From NCBI GenBank assembly GCA_964425415.1, contig CAYRMJ010000052.1:1-9981 (forward strand): DNA of 9,981 nt, written 5' to 3'. Below the pieces are notes generated by a model, which was given only the letters and a program-made list of their open reading frames with translations, was not told the origin of the DNA and ran no database searches. This document shows, piece by piece, positions 5,869-9,981 of the stretch. The position numbers and the translations under genes were made by a program. The first letter of the stretch is position 1; each line of letters begins with the position of its first letter. This stretch comes from JAADDK01 sp964425415. GTDB taxonomy: Archaea > Thermoplasmatota > Thermoplasmata > Thermoplasmatales > Aciduliprofundaceae.

Positions 5869-8800
5869 GTCTTCTTCTACACAATATAAAAATGGTGGAG
5901 AGCGATAAAAGAATGTAAAACTCCGGTGAAAACTCAGGTACTTCGTTCCAATTTGCACTTTCTATAGTTACACCTTGGAGTGTGAAGCTGGCAGGGTTGG
6001 CGGTGCCTGAATAACTACCCGGGCCATCGCCTGTCCATGAAGCAAAGGCATAAGTATATCCACCTTCGCTTACTGGGCTGTCCACTCTGATGGTGACAGT
6101 GCATCCAGCATCGTACCATCCAGAGCCCGGATCGCTGTATGAGCGATCACTCCCAAAGTACTTGCCGGAGGAGTATCCAGTGTCATAAGGCGTTTTCACT
6201 GTGAGATAAAATTGCTCGTAATAGTGGCCAACTATTGAACCACCTGCATTTATTCTTCCGCTCGGGGGATTCTGCGAGATCCACCTGTGCCCGGAGGCAT
6301 CGTTAGAGTTGTTTGATTCAGCCGCATAACTGTATGGAGAGTTTCTATCCACGTAAACTGTCCAGTAATAATCATCGTTGGGATAAACATAGTGTGTGTT
6401 TCCCAAAATCACATAAGAAACAGCCACTCCATTATTTTTATCCATGGGCGTGTGTGCTCCGGGATTGTCAGTTTCCGCATGGAACTCCACTTTGTATCCA
6501 CACCACAAAAAGAAGTAATAATCTCCATAATCTGAGGTGGAATTTATAGAAACTCTCGCTTTCCATGTTCCAGCCGTATCTCCACTTTTCAAAGTGTAAA
6601 ACACATCTTCGCTCCCTCCTTTTCCTGCGTTCGCACTTGAACCTTTTAGATTTCCATTGGGATCGTAAAGTGCAATATTGAAGTCTGCACCGCTGTTTGG
6701 TGCCATGTAGAAATATATTGTGGCTCCTGATGAGATTAGCGAAGAGTCTATGCTGAATGTCCAGTCATCAGATGGATCGTTGTAATTTGATTTTCCATTG
6801 TAGGATTGTATTATGTACCCATATCCACCCACACCTACCGTGCCATAATTTAAATCTCCGGGGTTGTTGTCAGAATCACTCTGTATGTGAAACCACACAT
6901 CGCACCAACCATCATCACCGTTGGTTTCCACAAAGGGAGACGCGGTACCTCCTGACCACGTCTTTGTTGTTAGATTATAGGTCATTGTGACATAACCGTA
7001 ATCATCATCTCCCCCACATAATCCAGAGTCAGCCTCGTAAACATGTATGACAATTTGTACTGTGTTGCCTGTAACAGAGGAGTTGGTATATACATCATCG
7101 CCGGACCATGAATCCTGATCGTCTCGTTCAGGGGATTCAAACTCTTTATTTCCTATCCATACATAGTAATATATGTCATTGTCACCATGACAGTCAGACT
7201 CACCGGAATAATAATCCACAACATGCACAGTAACAGCAGGATCACTTCCACTGCGAGTACCTTCATTCTCCGGAGGGATGTAAAGAGGTCCGAGACGAGC
7301 ATCGTCAAGGCTCTTTATTCCTTTTGCGGCCATGAAGGCAAGTCTCCAATTGGACAAATTTTGAGATAATTGATACACAATCCATTCTATTGTTCTTATT
7401 GCTTTCTCATCATACCAATTCTCCTTGTAGGGCCTGAACCACCCAAACTCTTTAAGCCTGTATCTTTCAAGGTCATGCATGTAATGAAGAACAACCCACT
7501 TTTTCGTATTCACCGTTAGATTTTCCCACTCCTCCTTGTAAATCGTTGAATTCAACAACTCCACCCTGTAAACAGGTTTATCCGGATTCTCCTTTTTCAA
7601 CTCTCTCAGTTTCAATGCTGCGTATTTTTCCTCTTTAAAATGGCTTGCGTTTCCATCAATGAAATCTTTTCCGCTGAAAATATGCAATTTCTCGTAGCCC
7701 TTACTCAAATCATGCTCTCTAATCCACATGTCTATTTTATTTGTATTGACCTCATCACCAAACTCCGCTTTCAGCATTTTTGCGTAGTTACCTGCAAAGT
7801 TATCTTTGCTACCTATTGGAACGTAATGATCTTGCGTTGATGTGCTGTTATCATTTGGATTGCTATGGGGATGAGGTATATCAATTCCCAACGTTTCTTT
7901 AAATGGCTCATGGGCAGTATCTTTGTAAATACCACCATAACTTACTATTCTGTAAAGAACCTCTCTTCCATGGATGGATAGGGGTATCTTAAACTCAAGT
8001 CTAGCCCATCCTTTGGCTAAATCTTTCTCCAAGCTGAAATCAATCTTTTTAGAAACAAATTCTCCATTTTCGTACTCTTTAAATTCATAACCCTTTATAT
8101 TTCCTGAAAGCCCATACAATCTGAACAAGTACTTTGCTTCAATTCCTCCAATACTATAACCATTTTTACCGCTAATGTAAATTTCTATGTAATCATACGG
8201 ATATATCGGTTTTTCATTCTTCACAGGGCCAATGTACACAGATACGAACTTCCCCCTGTACTTTGCTGGAAATGCCGTGCTATTAGGTATAGTGGTGTTT
8301 AGCCACATATCTGAGCCATACGGATAGTCAGGAATTCCATCTTTATCCACGTCCGGTAGTCGGTTTCCGTTTACAATAACATAGCTCTGATTATCAGGAA
8401 TTCCATCGTTGTTGAAATCGTGCGGATACGGGTCCAAACTATCCGGAATTCCATCTCTATCGCTATCGTTGCTTCCATAAATTGGCACGATTATACCTGA
8501 TGCAATGGCACCCCTTGTTTGAAGATAAAAATAAGATGTGTTTTTCTCAGAGTACTTTGCATACGAAACAATGTCTTCATTCGGTGCAATGGGATTAGAA
8601 GATGAAAGCCTGCGATAAGGAGTCCAGTCAGAGAAAATACCATCAATTTTTGGTTTAGATGGAACATAATTCACATACACACCATCCCCAGTAGTGTATG
8701 AGAAACAAAAAGCTCCAGAAACACTCTTCACCGTTGGTCTTATTGCACTCCCATTTTGAGAGCCACCTTTGTAAATTATATCTAAGGAAACAGAATTAAC

Positions 8801-9981
8801 AACGGATATGGGATTTTTAAACTGTATGAATTCTCCTAACTTTCCCACGGCAATTGTATTATTTCTATATCTCAACTCCACATTTGCAGATACGTTGGAT
8901 AGGTCTGATACACTAACTCCTCGTATTCTCTGCGCTTTGTAATCAGTATTTTCAATTATTAATGTTCCTATTTTGTCTCCTGTGCTAACCGAACCACTCG
9001 CTGCAACTATCTTTGCAACAACAAGAGGCTTGAAAATTCCTATAGGTTCTGTTTCGTCCATGTAATCATTAACTATCACACGAGCTCCTTCACCTATGTA
9101 TTTTGAGGGAATACGTAGTTCTATGCCGCCATCTCCCCCAGCAACTGGGAATCCACCAGCAGCTTTCCACGCACTCCAGTTATTTTGAGATGAACTATGA
9201 TATGCGTAAATGGTTCCATGGAGAGCATTGCCTTTCTTGATAATCCAGAGTCTGTATTCTAATCCAAGCCCGTTATACAGATAGCCTGTGGAAGAAGATC
9301 CATCGCTGTCTATCAAAACATTCACACCTTTTTCAGTGTATAGGTGTTTTCCAAACATCATATAAACAAAATTTCCATATCTTCCTACCTTTAAAATAGA
9401 TATGTCACCGTTGAATGTGTGATACGTTGGTACTGCGCTCCACTCTCCGAAATTCCCATCAACTTTGTAAGGAGAGCTTAGAAACATCACGCTTAATAAA
9501 GTGCTTCCAACGATGATTAATGCTATGATAACACCCATTATCGCACTCTTTTGTTTCCTATGGTACTTTCCAAAACCATCTTCAATTCCATTTTTGAATT
9601 TTCTCTTTTTATATTTTACAACTTTTGTTGCTGCTTCACTCTCTTCCACGGGCATTGGATTTTCAACTTTGCTCTCTTTCAGCATGTCAATCTTGAGAGA
9701 TATGTCCAAAGCTTCCTCTATATTTCCTAAATCTTCCAAAATATGCATTAACTTTTCCCAGAGAGTTATGTTCTCTGGCTCCCATGAAAGTGCAACGAAT
9801 GTATCAACATACTCTTTAACTTTTTCCGAGTATTCATCAGCACTTAAATTTGTGTTAATCTCATAACCACAAGCTCCGCACTCGTATTCAAGCTCCGTTA
9901 TGACGTTTCCGCATTGTGGACAGAGGGTTTCATGAGCAGAAAGTTCCTCAGGTACGCTATCTATTTTAATTCTATTTGCAG
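5861..9981 (-). CDS. Giant multi-domain surface protein with zinc ribbon and PEF-CTERM-like tail (5' partial)
   Basis: At least 1,372 residues; the frame is open to the right edge, so the start lies outside and the ATG at 9746-9748 is internal. Visible order: zinc ribbon CPQC...CGAC (9869-9922); a short helical segment; a basic stretch (KKRKFKNG, then HRKQKS); one membrane helix (9479-9544); a first IDG-W beta module opening VDGNFGEWSAVP (about 9014-9466); a second opening IDGIFSDW (from 8647) with three DxDxDGIPD calcium-binding repeats (8327-8470); an unrecognised helical region (about 7274-7828); an Asp/Cys-rich beta module (about 6884-7243); a PPC-like module (about 6494-6856); a repeat with SGWYDAGCTVTI and SWTGDGPGSYSG (about 5948-6220); and the tail VPEF, hydrophobic stretch, CRRR (5864-5941). 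More than a dozen N-x-S/T sequons suit an outside, glycosylated location. Enzymatic function is not recognised; adhesion, S-layer association or sugar binding are guesses. No terminator is seen before the aminotransferase gene. Confidence 0.85.
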   Translation of the reverse strand, partial: ANRIKIDSVPEELSAHETLCPQCGNVITELEYECGACGYEINTNLSADEYSEKVKEYVDTFVALSWEPENITLWEKLMHILEDLGNIEEALDISLKIDMLKESKVENPMPVEESEAATKVVKYKKRKFKNGIEDGFGKYHRKQKSAIMGVIIALIIVGSTLLSVMFLSSPYKVDGNFGEWSAVPTYHTFNGDISILKVGRYGNFVYMMFGKHLYTEKGVNVLIDSDGSSSTGYLYNGLGLEYRLWIIKKGNALHGTIYAYHSSSQNNWSAWKAAGGFPVAGGDGGIELRIPSKYIGEGARVIVNDYMDETEPIGIFKPLVVAKIVAASGSVSTGDKIGTLIIENTDYKAQRIRGVSVSDLSNVSANVELRYRNNTIAVGKLGEFIQFKNPISVVNSVSLDIIYKGGSQNGSAIRPTVKSVSGAFCFSYTTGDGVYVNYVPSKPKIDGIFSDWTPYRRLSSSNPIAPNEDIVSYAKYSEKNTSYFYLQTRGAIASGIIVPIYGSNDSDRDGIPDSLDPYPHDFNNDGIPDNQSYVIVNGNRLPDVDKDGIPDYPYGSDMWLNTTIPNSTAFPAKYRGKFVSVYIGPVKNEKPIYPYDYIEIYISGKNGYSIGGIEAKYLFRLYGLSGNIKGYEFKEYENGEFVSKKIDFSLEKDLAKGWARLEFKIPLSIHGREVLYRIVSYGGIYKDTAHEPFKETLGIDIPHPHSNPNDNSTSTQDHYVPIGSKDNFAGNYAKMLKAEFGDEVNTNKIDMWIREHDLSKGYEKLHIFSGKDFIDGNASHFKEEKYAALKLRELKKENPDKPVYRVELLNSTIYKEEWENLTVNTKKWVVLHYMHDLERYRLKEFGWFRPYKENWYDEKAIRTIEWIVYQLSQNLSNWRLAFMAAKGIKSLDDARLGPLYIPPENEGTRSGSDPAVTVHVVDYYSGESDCHGDNDIYYYVWIGNKEFESPERDDQDSWSGDDVYTNSSVTGNTVQIVIHVYEADSGLCGGDDDYGYVTMTYNLTTKTWSGGTASPFVETNGDDGWCDVWFHIQSDSDNNPGDLNYGTVGVGGYGYIIQSYNGKSNYNDPSDDWTFSIDSSLISSGATIYFYMAPNSGADFNIALYDPNGNLKGSSANAGKGGSEDVFYTLKSGDTAGTWKARVSINSTSDYGDYYFFLWCGYKVEFHAETDNPGAHTPMDKNNGVAVSYVILGNTHYVYPNDDYYWTVYVDRNSPYSYAAESNNSNDASGHRWISQNPPSGRINAGGSIVGHYYEQFYLTVKTPYDTGYSSGKYFGSDRSYSDPGSGWYDAGCTVTIRVDSPVSEGGYTYAFASWTGDGPGSYSGTANPASFTLQGVTIESANWNEVPEFSPEFYILLSLSTIFILCRRRLI
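5864..5941 (-). other. PEF-CTERM-like C-terminal sorting tail
   Basis: The last 26 residues follow the three-part plan of archaeosortase substrates: VPEF, then a hydrophobic stretch (FYILLSLSTIFILC), then an Arg cluster (RRR) right at the end. In known PEF-CTERM systems the tail is cleaved and replaced by a membrane lipid. No archaeosortase gene is in this window, so processing here is inferred. A plain C-terminal membrane anchor is the alternative. Confidence 0.6.
8327..8470 (-). repeat. Three DxDxDGIPD calcium-binding repeats
   Basis: Within the surface protein, SDRDGIPD, FNNDGIPD and VDKDGIPD occur in about 48 residues. They are thrombospondin type-3-like loops that bind calcium through regularly spaced Asp/Asn. 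At DNA level the shared GIPD codons give three copies of GGAATTCCATC on the plus strand. The spacing before the third copy is longer (SYVIVNGNRLP intervenes). Confidence 0.75.

Noticed and set aside
4805..5908. Two plus-strand ORFs (178 and 184 residues) opposite the aminotransferase gene.
   Set aside because: Both are shadows of a gene with intact PLP-binding motifs; their translations show no recognisable domain.
8327..8470. Three GGAATTCCATC copies as a possible DNA-level repeat array or protein-binding site.
   Set aside because: Explained by shared GIPD codons in the calcium-binding loops; spacing is irregular and intervening sequence differs.

Overview
The window looks like an archaeal, probably euryarchaeal, chromosome segment. 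Evidence: TATA/BRE-type promoters about 26 nt upstream of start codons, arginine written mostly as AGA/AGG, a GGTGAT-type ribosome binding site, an ACT-less SerA paired with a class V aminotransferase, and a surface protein ending in a PEF-CTERM-like tail. The style is compatible with a Thermoplasmata/DHVE2 (Aciduliprofundum-like) organism. That placement is inference, since no rRNA or marker gene is present. There are no tRNAs, CRISPR arrays, insertion sequences or phage genes, and no gene-free stretch over 300 bases.

Plus strand, 1-2508: a PAS/GAF sensor gene (124-1321) is broken by an in-frame stop at 580-582 and a change of frame shortly after, so it now reads as two ORFs. Its C-terminus resembles a histidine-kinase dimerisation helix pair with Asp where the phospho-accepting His should be, and no ATPase domain follows. 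Next come a FlK-type hot-dog thioesterase (start best placed at 1353) and a nitrilase-superfamily amidohydrolase (start best placed at 1744). Both seem to have their own TATA box in the short gap before them and to be read from leaderless mRNAs.

Minus strand, 9981-2513, in order of transcription: a very large surface protein (5861 to beyond the right edge), a class V aminotransferase (4733-5815), a phosphoglycerate-dehydrogenase-like enzyme (3819-4733) and an MFS exporter (2513-3721). The aminotransferase and dehydrogenase share one base (TGATG) and together fit the first two steps of the phosphorylated serine pathway. A hairpin plus T-rich tract follows them, and the MFS gene then has its own leaderless promoter and GTG start. 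A perfect 12-bp palindrome sits between the aminotransferase TATA box and its predicted transcription start and may be an operator.

The most unusual object is the large protein. The reading frame does not begin at the first ATG (9746-9748) but stays open to the edge of the window. The added part encodes a CxxC...CxxC zinc ribbon. The protein thus joins a cytoplasmic zinc ribbon, one membrane helix, about 1,170 residues of outside modules (two IDG-W beta modules, calcium-binding DxDxDG repeats, an unrecognised helical region, an Asp/Cys-rich beta module, a PPC-like module, a WxG-type repeat) and a PEF-CTERM-like C-terminal tail.
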